DNA from: Enoplolaimus lenunculus | Lineage: Eukaryota; Nematoda; Enoplea; Enoplida; Thoracostomopsidae | Assembly: GCA_030248215.1 (NCBI GenBank) | Contig: JASANG010003970.1 | Coordinates: forward strand, 62,001-126,000 | Direction: 5' to 3' | Length of the DNA: 64,000 nucleotides | In this document: in pieces, positions 20,778 through 31,816 of the stretch | Position numbering within the stretch: position 1 is the stretch's first letter | Layout: every line of letters begins with the position of its first letter | Notes under the pieces: model-generated | What the model was told of the DNA's origin: nothing | What the model saw: the letters and a program-made list of their open reading frames with translations, nothing else | Databases searched by the model: none | Made by a program: the position numbers and the translations under genes

Positions 20778-23700
20778 ATGTATCATCTCGTATACGCTAG
20801 CGTAAGACCACTAATCGCATTAGAGCTTCCGTTTCTTGTGTTTGGCGTCTAAAAATTAAGTTTTAAAGATATTTTTCATGAAGTTTGAACCTTTCGAAGT
20901 CTCGTTTACAGGTTAGATGTGTCACAGCTATTCATGACGAATCCCAATATATGTGTAACTGTGCAGCCTTATTTGTTTACAATATGATTCTTATTGTTGG
21001 CATCATTAAACTAAACACTAAAGTACCCAAAGCCACCAAGGTGCGGTTTCGAGCGCACGGTTAATATTTTAGACACGATATTCCAATTACGTACATAATA
21101 TACAAACTTGTGATTCAGTTGTTAATTTTATTTTTAAAATACACACAATTACCAGTGTAGGTAACCGTTACATTATGAATTAGGTAGGTATACGCTTCGT
21201 TGTTTTTAGGACGGCTCGAGTTCGCAGAAGTCTAAATCGTCAAGACGGGTTGTGCTAGCGCCAGGCTATAGTTTAATTAATTGGATTCGATTCTCTAAAA
21301 ATGCTACAGATCTCGCGGGGACGAACGGCCAATTACTTAGGGTGACAGCTGATGATATGAAAAAACATAGCTTAAAAGATGATGCGTGGATGGTGTTGAA
21401 AGGTACATGGTTTCTGTTTGTTTATTCTGCGTTGCAAATAGATAAATTGAACTGAGATTATAGATTCTGGTTTTGGATTTGTTAAAGGGACAATGTTAAG
21501 CACTTCATATGTATAATTTTTGTCAGTACTTTGCAGGGCTTCGCAAACTTCAATTCCTTTTCCGGCATTCAAAGATGCAGGAACGGGGTTTGTTTCGGCT
21601 TTCTGGAAAATTAACATAAAGCATAACTTAAAATATATATTAATTCTGAAGAATATTACCGCAAGTCAGACACTTTCTCAATTTGTGCTATGTCTGTATA
21701 TTACTTATATTTATTACTGTCTGATCTACGAAAAATTTCGCACAACAGGTGTTTAAATAACAATTTTAGCGTTATAGCCAATTAGCAGTAACCCGGTGAT
21801 TTAATATTTTTACAATTACTGTTCCGGTCCCAGCTTCTGTTACGTTCCACTTTTTGTTTCGGTAGAAAAGTAAATTCTCGCGTTTTTCCTGCTTTTCTTG
21901 TAATATAGTTCCTGATATAGTAATATCATCTATCTAGGGTGCAAAGCGGAACTGGATTACACCAGAATCGGGATCGGAGCAACAAATTTATATCGGAATC
22001 GGAACTGCAAAATTTGTGAGTATACGGATAATTTGTATTAACAAGTATAATATTGAGTTGATTTAGGGTGTCTGTTGGCTGGCAACGATTCTCAAAAACT
22101 TCGCATGAACAAATTGGCAATCATTTTTGGCTCCGTAAAGCTAAACTACAATCAATTGTCGATAAGTTAACTTATAGAAAACAATTCAATAGATAAATGA
22201 TGCAGAATTTTTATACAACATATCAGAACAAGTAGGAGAAAATTGAAATGTGGAAATTGCGATTGATCGTGCAGTCGGAATCGGAATCGGAACTCATTTT
22301 GGATCGGATTTCTGACGGAATCTGAATTTCGATTGCACCCTGCATCTATCGTTCATTGGCTGGCGATTTTTTTGTTATATTCAATAAGGCTTAAATATAT
22401 TTAGGAAAAGTTTACAATGTTACGCCGTTCATGAACTATCATCCAGGTGGTGTAGAAGAACTGATGCGTGGTGTTGGCAGTGACGCAACCACAATTTATG
22501 ATCAGGTAGTGTATTATATAGGTACGTTACGTAGCAGTTAGCATGCTCAAACTTGAAAGGGCTGGCACAATCTGCATGAATCTAACTTAATAAAGTTCCA
22601 ATAACCACATATGTTTACGCGAACTGCATACCTTTACAAATTTACAAACGTGCAAACACAACGTTATGACAGTCGAATTGACCGTTTATCACGGCCAACT
22701 GTACACAGCAGGGCATATAATATACTAAAACTATAGTGTTGTGTGGCATGATAATTCGGTTGTGGTAACCCAAAAGTGTTGTATGATTAGTTAATTTGGC
22801 CTAAATTAGAGTTGTTTTTGCAATATTGATGAAAGCTGAGCCAATTGCCAGATATACAGTGTCCAAAATAGTTTGTGAAAGACCCCAAGGTTTTTAAACG
22901 TGAATTCCTATTAACAGGTATATGTTTCAGCTCCTGATATGAAATATGATTTTGGTGGAATTTTTGTTGCAATTTTATTCCAGGTGCATCCTTGGGTTAA
23001 TTTTGAAAATATGCTCAAGCATTGTTTTGTCGGATATTACGTTGGTTCAAAGCATGACTGTAAGTAGCATATAAAGTAAACTATAATTGTTTAAGTTAAC
23101 TTTTCAAGTTTGTGATACTTCGCAGTGTAATTTAATAAATAACAAACCTTATGTATAATATGCGTATAATTTTAATACACTATTTAATGAACATTTGTGC
23201 ACGGGTTTAAAGACAACTGGAAGGTCGACGTTCACATTCAATGGTTTTTAATTGATTGCTGCTTGTTGAGCTCAGGTTTTTTAAAAATCTGTAGCCATAA
23301 TGATACGACGGTCAGCCAAGTTGGGCTTATACAATGTTCAAAATGTTTGTAAATACTTATGACAGACAGCTAATATGAGGGTAACCGCAAATTCAGCTAC
23401 GGCAAAAATAGGCTGTAGTCTGGCATTTCAATCTGCACTATCTGAAATTTATCGATGAACAATATAACATAACTATAATGAATTGTTATTTGTGAGGAAA
23501 ATACCAATATATCGCAGTCAACTTGGCATAAAATGACAGAACAAAGAATGTCTGAAAATGGTTAATGCTTAAATCCTTGTAGGACCTTAATTATAGCTGA
23601 TTACAGCGAGTGGTTCTAAATGGCATTCATTATGTTCTACCTTCTGATAATGCATCGGCCAAACATTGGGTTATCTCTATGTGATGTTTATAAGATGTAT

Positions 23701-23836
23701 TGTCTTAAGAGTGGCCCAAGTGATTTACATTCTTTTCAGTTTTTTTGTTACAGTGCCACCAGCTCGTGAAAGCACAACAGCATTTAACGCAGCGTCCGCA
23801 AATCAGAAGCAAGATTCTCAAAATTCCGATTCCTAA
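20778..23836 (+). CDS. Stand-alone cytochrome b5-domain protein, NCB5OR (CYB5R4) N-terminus-like
   Basis: Exons: 20778-20801 (tentative), 21210-21402, 22405-22505, 22984-23059, 23754-23836; 158 aa, all junctions in phase. The b5 fold binds heme through two histidines: H85 in the HPGG motif (YHPGG) and H108 in QVHPWVN. Their spacing of 23 residues equals that of human NCB5OR H89/H112. The stretch before it, [19 protein letters not shown], matches the NCB5OR-specific SLMDWIRLTKSGKDLTG, so it is not an ordinary microsomal b5. The protein then ends after a short polar tail (ATTAFNAAS... type, Ser/Gln/Asn-rich) with no CS domain, no FAD/NADH reductase and no C-terminal membrane anchor. It is therefore probably a soluble electron carrier, or one product of a longer gene. 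Exon 1 (MYHLVYAS) rests only on a good GTAAGA donor and matching phase. Confidence 0.85.
21937..22345. repeat. Family H element in cytochrome b5 gene intron 2
   Basis: AGGGTGCAAAGCGGAAC at the left and GATTGCACCCTGC at the right form short inverted ends. The inside has ATCGGAATCGGAAC on both sides. It fills much of the intron between exons 2 and 3 of the cytochrome b5-like gene. Confidence 0.65.
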
Positions 23837-24343
23837 TAGATCTGTGGTCATTATATGTATACGTGTCATTCAGTTATTGGTTTATGGCTGTGATAGCGAT
23901 TGATGTGTTTTTGTATTGTGCTTTTGCCCATGTTACTTTTATGGCCGTCCCGATTTTTTGTGTGGCCGAAATAGAGTAGTATATATTAGATTTTAGAATA
24001 CTTTTTGCTTACGCTTGAGCTTAGCAAAAAGATAATCTAAAAATTGGCGATAAACAAAAATTTTTTATCCGCTTGAGCTAAAAAGCTGCTCATTTGTTAT
24101 TAACTTAAAAACTGTTATTCTCATCATGTTCTTGACATTGACTTCCATGGTTTCTGGTGACAGGTTTGCTAATTTATGGTATTAAGAGAGGAAGATTTTT
24201 AACAAACAGTTTTTGACCAATGTATAGAACGGAACATATTCCTAACCGTAAGCTGAAGGGTAAGATATGTGTATACAGGCCTCGGTATAGATAAGGGGCG
24301 GATCGTTTTTCTGCGGAACCTCGAAATGTTTCGACTGATTTTA

Positions 24344-24983
24344 TGCGGTGTTCACGTTATAACCGGGGCAACGTGGGACACGTTTTGTCCCTATTAGTCT
24401 ATTGAGTAACATTTTGTCTGCTTATAGACCCTGTATCGTTATTCAAAACTTCGTATTTGTCTGCTATGAACATGTGTGGGTCACCTTTTGTTCTTCATAT
24501 CATATGATATATTTTTAAATGTCTGCATACTTGAGATAACATACCCAAATTGTCCTGTTGAATATCATATATTAGAATTTGAAATTTGAATTTTTGAATT
24601 ATGAAGCTGTGGTTTTAAGCGATTTTGTGTCGGAAACGATTTGTAGGCGTGTACTTGGTATTTAAAGCACATTTATGCCGCTACCGTCCAACTTTTCACT
24701 CATTTATTAGTATCCAAAGGTTACGCTGTCCCGCTGAATATCATATAATATTCGTTGAAATTTTGGAATGTCATATAATCGCATAAATGTCCCACAGTAT
24801 CACGTGGCATACCATCCCTTGTACACATTGATCATTTGAGAGTGGTGGTTTGTAAGCTAATGTCATATGACATTCAAGTTTTGTCTGTTGACCCGTATAT
24901 AAGAGCCCGAATTTTAACGTTGACGTCGAATCAACATGGGCAAACCGTGTCCCGCCTGCACCGATTATAACGTGAACCCCGCA
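24344..24983. mobile_element. PIF/Harbinger-like MITE, copy 4
   Basis: TGCGGTGTTCACGTTATAAC at the left and GTTATAACGTGAACCCCGCA at the right form a near-perfect 20-bp TIR, with TTA on both sides (24341-24343 and 24984-24986). It keeps fewer intact ATCATATGAT palindromes than copies 1 and 2, several being mutated to TCATATAAT. Confidence 0.9.
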
Positions 24984-25508
24984 TTAGACGGTTGGATCGA
25001 GATAATCCGCATCAAAAGTTTCGCGATAGGCTCTGTACAATTGTATTGTTCAAACATAGAATTTACAGTGATAATTTTGCTTTGTCAGAATCGTTTTTCG
25101 TGTTTGTGTAAAATTAGAATTGTATACAGTTTTGTGTTTATCAGTACAACGGTCTAGTAAGTAAAACGTATTTTTGTTGATCATTTTGAGCGAACTGTAA
25201 GAGGTAAAGTGCTGTAGGCTATACAAATAGCATGTACAGGTTCTTTTGATGCGGTAAAACAAAGTAATTTTTCGATTAGAAATAAAGGTAATCATGTGTT
25301 TTATACAGGTTTACGTTCTCGTATTTGAGACGGAACGGTCAGGAATGGGGTCAAAGTTTTTTGGTTTCTGTGTCTGAAAAGTTAATGTCAAATTGATAGC
25401 CTGATTTTTAGTCGTGCGGCTTTCATGAAATAAAAACAAAATGAAAGTTTCGGTCTGATACTAAAAATTTGCCGACGGTGAAGCACAATCTTGTATAACC
25501 TTTAATGT

Positions 25509-25757
25509 GTGGCAGTATCCGTAAGAGCACATCACGTATTATTTTCTCTTTATATGTCAAGAACAGATACCGAAAATGTCATCGGACTAAAAGAAGGTCT
25601 TCGTTTACGCTCAGATTCACCGTTCATTGTTAGAGCCTGTTCCGAACATCTGCCCTTTATGCCTGCACAATGGACACAGCACACTTTAACATTTTTTTGG
25701 CATTTCGCTTTAAATGGATACATTTGTTTTTATTTAATAAAAATAAAACATTTATGA
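25509..25757 (+). CDS. Unassigned 82-codon open stretch
   Basis: An open frame of moderate complexity (SRTDTENVIGLKEGLRLRSD...) with no recognised domain. The opposite strand is also open over 25550-25662 behind a TGTGCAG acceptor. Its base composition is more gene-like than that of the AT-rich surroundings. It could be an exon of either strand or a chance frame. Confidence 0.15.
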   Translation: MAVSVRAHHVLFSLYMSRTDTENVIGLKEGLRLRSDSPFIVRACSEHLPFMPAQWTQHTLTFFWHFALNGYICFYLIKIKHL

Positions 25758-26107
25758 TTATATATATTTTCAACCTAAATTTAAAAGCCAATTCCAAAGC
25801 CTATTTTCGTGCAGTTTGCATAGTACTCGATCTTGCGGAATTGATAGCGGTTTGAGACAGTATGCAAATTTAACATCACATTCACATGACGAGTGTTTAC
25901 ATTGTTTATTGCGTGCCGACGACGTGGTGTTTCCAGACGAATCTTTAAATAAACAAAAAAATTCGTTTTAATTTTAAAAAATAATTGACTCATTTTTACA
26001 GAGCACAATGCTACTGAATTGCGTTTTCGTTTCAGTTGCAATGGAATAATATTCCTGCGTTAGTGTTGTAACCCGAATGCGTGATTCGATACGTTACCAA
26101 TTGTTCG

Positions 26108-27250
26108 CTTGCACACAAAAACATTTTCTGATATTCAAGAAATACTTTCTTAAATTCAAGACAATTACTGTAGTGACCCGAATAAGAAAGGGGACTGATA
26201 TTTTTTGGCCTCTCCAGAAGGTATCCCCTTGTTATTCGGTTACGGTCTGTTATTTATTTTCAACCCACCCTCCGCAACCGTTCGTGATTTATATATATCC
26301 GGTATTGCAAATATCCGTTGAATTAAACGTTTTTTGCATTGTATCAAAACTTGAGCGATAATGCAAGGTTGTACTTAACAATTATATACTGTCAAAACTT
26401 AAGTACGCTTTAAAGCTTCGAACTCACATTTATTTGGTCCTGGAGTCAATTATACGCTACAATTATGGATAATTGACATTTATGGACTCTAATTAGGGTT
26501 TAGGGACTCTATCAGCTTACGGACTCTTATTAGGGATACGAACTCCTATTGATTGTGACTCAAAATGGGACCACATCTTATTCGGGTCACTACAATATGT
26601 CTTAATCTAGACTCCAGACATATATGTCTTGAATGCAAGACATTAGTTTCTGAAGATTTTTAGTAATCTGTGTCTGAACTTTTTAATACTTAAATGTCTT
26701 AAATAACAGTGTGTCTCATAAACGATTGAGACAAATATTTCTGAACTACAAGACAAATATGTGTGAAATAAAAGACCTGTTATGCTGATTTTTCAGGCAA
26801 ATATTTCTTTAGAAACAAGAGATTTGCTAGGAAAGCCGCCTTAAAAACTAAAAGCTAAGCTCAATAAAATTCCCTGATTTTACAACCTAAGATACGTCCA
26901 AGATGTAAACTTAGCTTGGAGGAGCCTGAGCTCAACCCGAAATAGCTTTGCAATTCAATTATTTATTATATATACTCTCTTAAGAATATAAACGGAGAAA
27001 CTTTTTTTACATACATAAAAATCCTAAAATTAATTCTTGAATAAAAGACAACCATTTCATGAAAGTAATTTGTGTCTTATAAATTGGCAATAGCAATTTC
27101 TTGAATATAAGACGTTTATGTTTAACCATTTAAGAAACGAATTTCTGAGCTGCCTAAGGCTGTTAGTGTCTGAAATACAAGACATTTATGTCTTGAAAAT
27201 TTAAGAAAGTAGGAGTCTTGAAATTTTAAGACAATTTATTTTGTGTGTGG
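26108..27250. mobile_element. Composite transposon with AAGACA/TGTCTT repeats, interrupted by another element
   Basis: The outer ends GCACACAAAAACATTTTCTG.. and ..ACAATTTATTTTGTGTGTGG are inverted, each followed by TTCAAGACA-type sequence. The body is built of many AAGACA/TGTCTT and TTTCTTGAA segments in both orientations. A family I element (26171-26598) is inserted near the left end and splits the AAGACA-rich sequence. Confidence 0.7.
26171..26598. mobile_element. Family I element, both ends present
   Basis: Left end TGTAGTGACCCGAATAAGA and right end TCTTATTCGGGTCACTACA are perfect 19-bp inverted repeats. The inside has GTTATTCGGTTACGGTCTGTTATTTATTTT and GGACTC repeats. Nested inside the 26108-27250 element. 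Confidence 0.85.
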
Positions 27251-27687
27251 TACATGTTTTGTTACTATGCCCATAACGGTACACACTAAATTTTTTTGCT
27301 ACCCATATGGATACCAACACTACATATAATATTATGCATCGCTAGGTATTTGAAATATTGGCCTCTTGGTTTGGGTAGGTGACAATACAGGTACCAAGTG
27401 CACAATTGGTAACGTAAACCCCGCACGAAGAAGAGGGAGCGGTAATTAGAGTAGGAATCTCTATTTTGAATCTGAATCAGCACGTGTCTGGTTACCTAAT
27501 CAAAGCCCGTGGATAGATAGACTCCAAAGAAATGTACTAATGTTAGTAGTACACATGTAAATTAACCATAGATTGCGTAACTGCTTCCTGACTCAAATCC
27601 TATTAAGTCCAGTAAATACAGAATACGATTCATAACTCAATGCATGTTTACGGCGTTATTTTTTCGGGAAAAATTGAATCGATCACA

Positions 27688-27932
27688 CTGTAAATTGTAA
27701 TGAGTTGATTAATCAATTCAGCTTGCGAGTTGGTTATTTCTGAATTACTGTCAGTAAACGTTCTCTCTTAGTTGTGTTGACTCGCGCTCTGAGTTGAGTT
27801 GACTCTGGATGAGTGAAGTAATTAACTCAGAATGAATTGTGAATCAACTCAAACTTTTGAGTTCTGCTAGTCCTCAGACTGAATGATTCAACTCATTCTG
27901 AGTTAAAATCAACTCAAAGAAATTTATAGTGC
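27688..27932. repeat. Family D MITE-like element
   Basis: CACTGTAAATTGTAATGAGTTG at the left, CAACTCAAAGAAATTTATAGTG at the right, with GAGTTGACTC-type palindromic content in between. Directly downstream (in transcription) of the last recognised phospholipase exon. Confidence 0.75.
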
Positions 27933-28119
27933 AGAAACACCTTTTTTTCGTTTTTTTTCAGTAAAAAACGGAAATACTAAGAACGCATGTAAAAGTAATT
28001 TCAGCAAACGTAAAGACGTTATTAGTGACTGCTAAATCTGACGGAAAAACAAGCCCCATGAAATGGTTTGGCGCCAACGGGTTAATAGGTCTTGGTCTTA
28101 TTTATTTTTGAATACTCAC

Positions 28120-29977
28120 CAATATTGGAAATATCATCTTCATGGTCACAAAATGGTTCCCCGTCATTACACGTCCAGTGGTAGCTATGACCAAATTTAA
28201 GCCAAAAATCATCGCATGGTTCGTTTCGGTAGCATTCGTCGTGTTCCTTGCAGCATCTGCAATCAACCGTTTACGCTTCGTTTCGCCAACAAACAGATGA
28301 ATTTTTGAAAATATTCACGTGGTTAAATGTTTTGTGTACTTTGACAAAAAACCATATTTTAATTTAAAAACATAAAAATTTGGAATTAAGCTAATTTTTG
28401 CTGTTCGAAGCGACCGAAAACAATTCGAAAGTTCAAATTTTATTTGAGCAAAACCAAAAAAAATCGTACATTTATGAAACTGTTGTGCATAGTGTTTACT
28501 CGCAAAAAGTTAAAAATGACGTTTCTATCAAAATGATGTCATGGCTACGCCGCTGATGATTGGCTGAAATTTTATAAAAGTTAAACTAACAAATCAATAT
28601 CATCGACTGGTATTGGATTATCTCCGCGCGATCCTGCACCACAATAACACCCGTACGGATTTAAGTTTACAGGACTGCGTGCAGTTGCGCATTCAATGAC
28701 TTTGTACAAATTAATAACATTACGTTTATGCCGCGGGCCATGTGATAAATCTAAAAAACACAAATAAATAAAAAAAATATCTTAAAATTTACACAATGGT
28801 GTGTAATATTTGTATAGCGAGTAAACGGCCTATGTATTGACAAGGGCTGCGACAGTAGTGTAAGCAAATTCCTAAGCCTAAGCGTAAGGATAAGCTTTTA
28901 TACCTGAGACGAAGCAAAAAATCGTCTAAAGATTACACTTTAGTCTATTGCAGTTCCTCGGAAGGAAAACTATTCGTCCCTGATCTTTACATGGACCAAT
29001 TATTTTTTTGCTGTTTCTTTACATCAAAATGGCTTAAGCCCGAGCATAAGTATAATCCTAAGCTTAAGTTTAGCAAAAATAATAAACATCAGTTTGAAGG
29101 AACTTTAAGACTCGACGAGGAATGTAACCAAGTATATATGAAACGGCCAAAGTAAAAGAACAGGGGCGGAACAATATTATAAGCATATTCCTAAGCCTTA
29201 GCCTAAGCCTAAGCCAAGCACAAATAAGTCTACAACTTATGCTAACTCTATTATAGTACCACAGAAAAACTCTCCATCTTTGCACGGGCCGATGAAACAA
29301 AGAAAACTTCATAGATATATACTAAATGTTCCATTGAGTTGATTGACCAACTTAGAGAGCGAATTAGTCATTTCTGGTTATTTCAGTGTTAAATAACAGG
29401 AAACATGGACGTGCTCTGAGCTGATATAATTCCGGGTGAGACATTGTGATCTTAGGCTACTGAGTGATTGAACTCATTCTGAGTTAAAATCAACTTACTG
29501 GAATGTATAGTGAAAACGGAAATGCGTTTAAAATTATAGGATCAATGGATGTCAACGTCAAACATACTTAGCTAAAATATTGACTTAATATAGCATTAAA
29601 CGACAACAATTTTTCAACGTTTCCAAATATTTGACAATTTGTGAACAAGATAAAAATATCATTTTGCATCGCGGCAAGATAAACTTTGCCTTCCTCGCTA
29701 CGGTTCTATGGTGGGCCCGTAGCTACGGGGGTCAGGAGGGCTATGACCCCCTTGAAAAAATTTTGGCATCCCTTGAACATTTTCCACTTTGCTTGTAAGT
29801 TGCAGAAACCCTTGTATATCCATCCTGAGAGTTATTTAGCCCCAAGCAAGGTGAGTTGGCTACGGGCGTGTTCTATAGAGATTGGGAATAAATTTAACTG
29901 TGAGCATTAAACTTACCCACTGCCTGAATGCATGAAACCAATAGTAGAAATGAGATCAGCCTAATTGTGCGATTCAT
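28120..29977 (-). CDS. Secreted phospholipase A2, three exons, 3' end not found
   Basis: Exons on the minus strand: 29977-29917 (ATG, signal peptide), 28750-28591, 28256-28120, all in phase. sPLA2 enzymes are Ca2+-dependent secreted esterases that cut the sn-2 acyl bond of phospholipids. Exon 1 codes for a hydrophobic leader (RLISFLLLVSCIQA). Exon 2 has NLYKVIECATARS and the calcium loop YGCYCGAG...PVDDID. Exon 3 begins with the active site CCKEHDECY, with the His-Asp pair present, and continues with cysteines typical of the group I/III-like fold. The calcium loop is about three residues longer than the usual GxGxPVD spacing. Exon 3 ends in a good GTGAGT donor, but no exon with the C-x-C-D segment was found down to 23.8 kb. 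It could be a digestive, epidermal or venom-like enzyme; the sequence does not say which. Confidence 0.87.
28835..29000. repeat. Family B MITE fragment in phospholipase intron 1
   Basis: GGGCTGCGACAGTAGTGTAAGC, CCTAAGCCTAAGC and GATCTTTACATGGACC blocks match family B, with diverged ends. A second fragment (GGGGCGGAACAATATTATAAGC to CTTTGCACGGGCC) lies at 29161-29290. Confidence 0.65.
29706..29868. repeat. Family F repeat in phospholipase gene upstream region
   Basis: GGGCCCGTAGCTACGGGGG at the left and AGTTGGCTACGGGCGTG at the right, with CTTGCTTGTAAGTTG and AACCCTTGTATA inside. It lies between exons 1 and 2 of the phospholipase A2 gene. Confidence 0.7.
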
Positions 29978-30966
29978 TGCTAGCAATGTTTAGAATTAAG
30001 CCCTTAAAAAGATGTTGGAACAATCTCACCATTTATTAAATATGATTATATATTATGTTACTTTTAGGACTGTCTCGTTTTCTGTTGACCCTGCAAAAGT
30101 ACAAGTCTACATTTTATTTATTTTTTGCCTATGTTTAGGCTTACGTTTCGACCGTTGCATAATTTTACACTTTTCGCAACGCTGAGGCTTAGGTTTTAGG
30201 TTTATGAATATGCTTAATTTGCTCTTACGGCCCTAAAAGTAACATTGGTCTGAGTTTAAAACAAGGGCCCGTATTCTTTGCTTATTTTGGACCGTGATGC
30301 CGAACAATCTTCATGGATACTGCGAGTCAAAGCGTAGCATGGACTTTAGCCAGCCTAGATCTTCGGTACTTTTGCAGTTTCCTAACGCTACTACGCAAAT
30401 GTGGGAGGTACTGTTTCATTTGTAAACATAAAAATGTTTTGTTTTCCTGTTTCAAAAACTATTTTCTAGTGCGAAAATTTTTTGTCAATTTTGCGTTATA
30501 AAGGTAAAATTACTGATAAGTTTAAACTGTTTTGGTGCTCAAGTTTGTGAAGCGCTTCGTGCAAGGGGCTTGGGGCTTCTATTGTGGTTCTGAAGGAAGC
30601 TGAACTGAACAAACTTTGGTGAAATATGAAAAATAGTTTTATGTTTATGCTCTTGTATTTTTTGTTTTGTGCCCGAGACCTCGTGGTCCTGCACCCACGC
30701 CGGCCCGGCCCGGGCCCTTAAAAGGGGGCAAGTAAAACAATCCTGGGGTTCGGAGGGTATACACAAACGTTTTAAGGCTCAAACGACAATTGTTTTGACA
30801 ATCCAGCTGATTATTCAAAAACTTGTAAAAGCGCTTTGTGACTCGTATCTTTAAAAATTTCGGAATCACATTTAATCCCCAAAGCACCGTTCAATAAATT
30901 TAACTCATATCAAATTTGATTGCTAGTCACATAAGATGGTTGTCGAAATAGCGTACGCGATTCAGC

Positions 30967-31226
30967 TACACTGTAAATTTCAGTGAGTTGATTTTATTAA
31001 CCCAGAATGAGTTGAATCCCTCAGTCGGAGTTAGGACTATCACAACTCAGAAGTTTGAATTGATTCAATTCATTCTGAGTTAATTAATCAACTCACCTAG
31101 AGTCAACTCAACTTAGAGAAAGAATCAACTCAAATCATAGTGCGTTGATGTTTACTGATATTAATTCAGAAATAACCAACTCGCAAGCTGAATTACTTAA
31201 ATCAACTCATTGTAATTTACAGAGTA
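30967..31226. repeat. Family D MITE-like element
   Basis: Starts TACACTGTAAATTTCAGTGAG and ends CTCATTGTAATTTACAGAGTA, with alternating GAGTTGA / TCAACTC motifs inside. Confidence 0.75.
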
Positions 31227-31643
31227 CCGGCTTCTGTACAACTAATTTCGAACCAAAATTACACATATACAGCGTACAGTTACAGGGTGCAGTGTTAAAA
31301 CCAGAACATATAAAACAGAAATTATCAATTTCAAAGCTCGAAGCATGTAAAATTCAACTGAACTCACGTTTGAATTGCTAAACCTATACTCAAGTCAGCC
31401 ATCCAAAAAATTTTGTCAGTAATTGTGTGTCGTATATATATTTTATCAAAATGTTCAAAATGTACACTTTTTCCGAGAATTATATACTCGATAACAAAAT
31501 AATGCTAAAAAAGTTTAAAAAAACTTCAGATAACAGATGAAAAAACCTGAGAAGAGCAGATAAAAAGTTTAATATTACGCAACACCGCGTTTACATTTTA
31601 AAAAAAAGAATGAATTTTTGTCAATTTGTTTCACTAAATTATT

Positions 31644-31816
31644 GGGCCAATGTTACTTTTAGGGGCGTAACAGTAGATTAAGCGTATTCCTAAGCCTAAG
31701 CCAAAGCCAAAGCCTAAGCCTAAGCCTAAGCCTAAGCAAAAAATTGTAATCTAGATCCTAAACACACTGTTTTATAGACCCACCAGAAACCTTTACGTCC
31801 CTTAAAGTAACATATG
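31644..31816. repeat. Family A MITE
   Basis: Starts GGCCAATGTTACTTTTAGGGGCG and ends TTAAAGTAACATATGGGCC. Core CCTAAGC units and the TCTAGATCCTAAAC block. The flanks AATTATTG / AATTATTT look like a nearly intact 8-bp duplication. Confidence 0.8.

Larger units (their letters stand above)
23837..28119. other. Spacer between cytochrome b5-like gene and phospholipase A2 gene
   Basis: Contains a partial family B element (23925-24025), another partial (24225-24310), PIF/Harbinger-like MITE copy 4, an unassigned open stretch (25509-25757), a composite nested transposon (26108-27250) and a family D element (27688-27932). The missing 3' exon(s) of the phospholipase gene should lie here but were not recognised. 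Confidence 0.6.

Noticed and set aside
25550..25662. Candidate 3' exon of the phospholipase A2 gene on the minus strand
   Set aside because: Acceptor and phase fit, but the peptide lacks the conserved C-x-C-D segment expected there, so the match is likely accidental.
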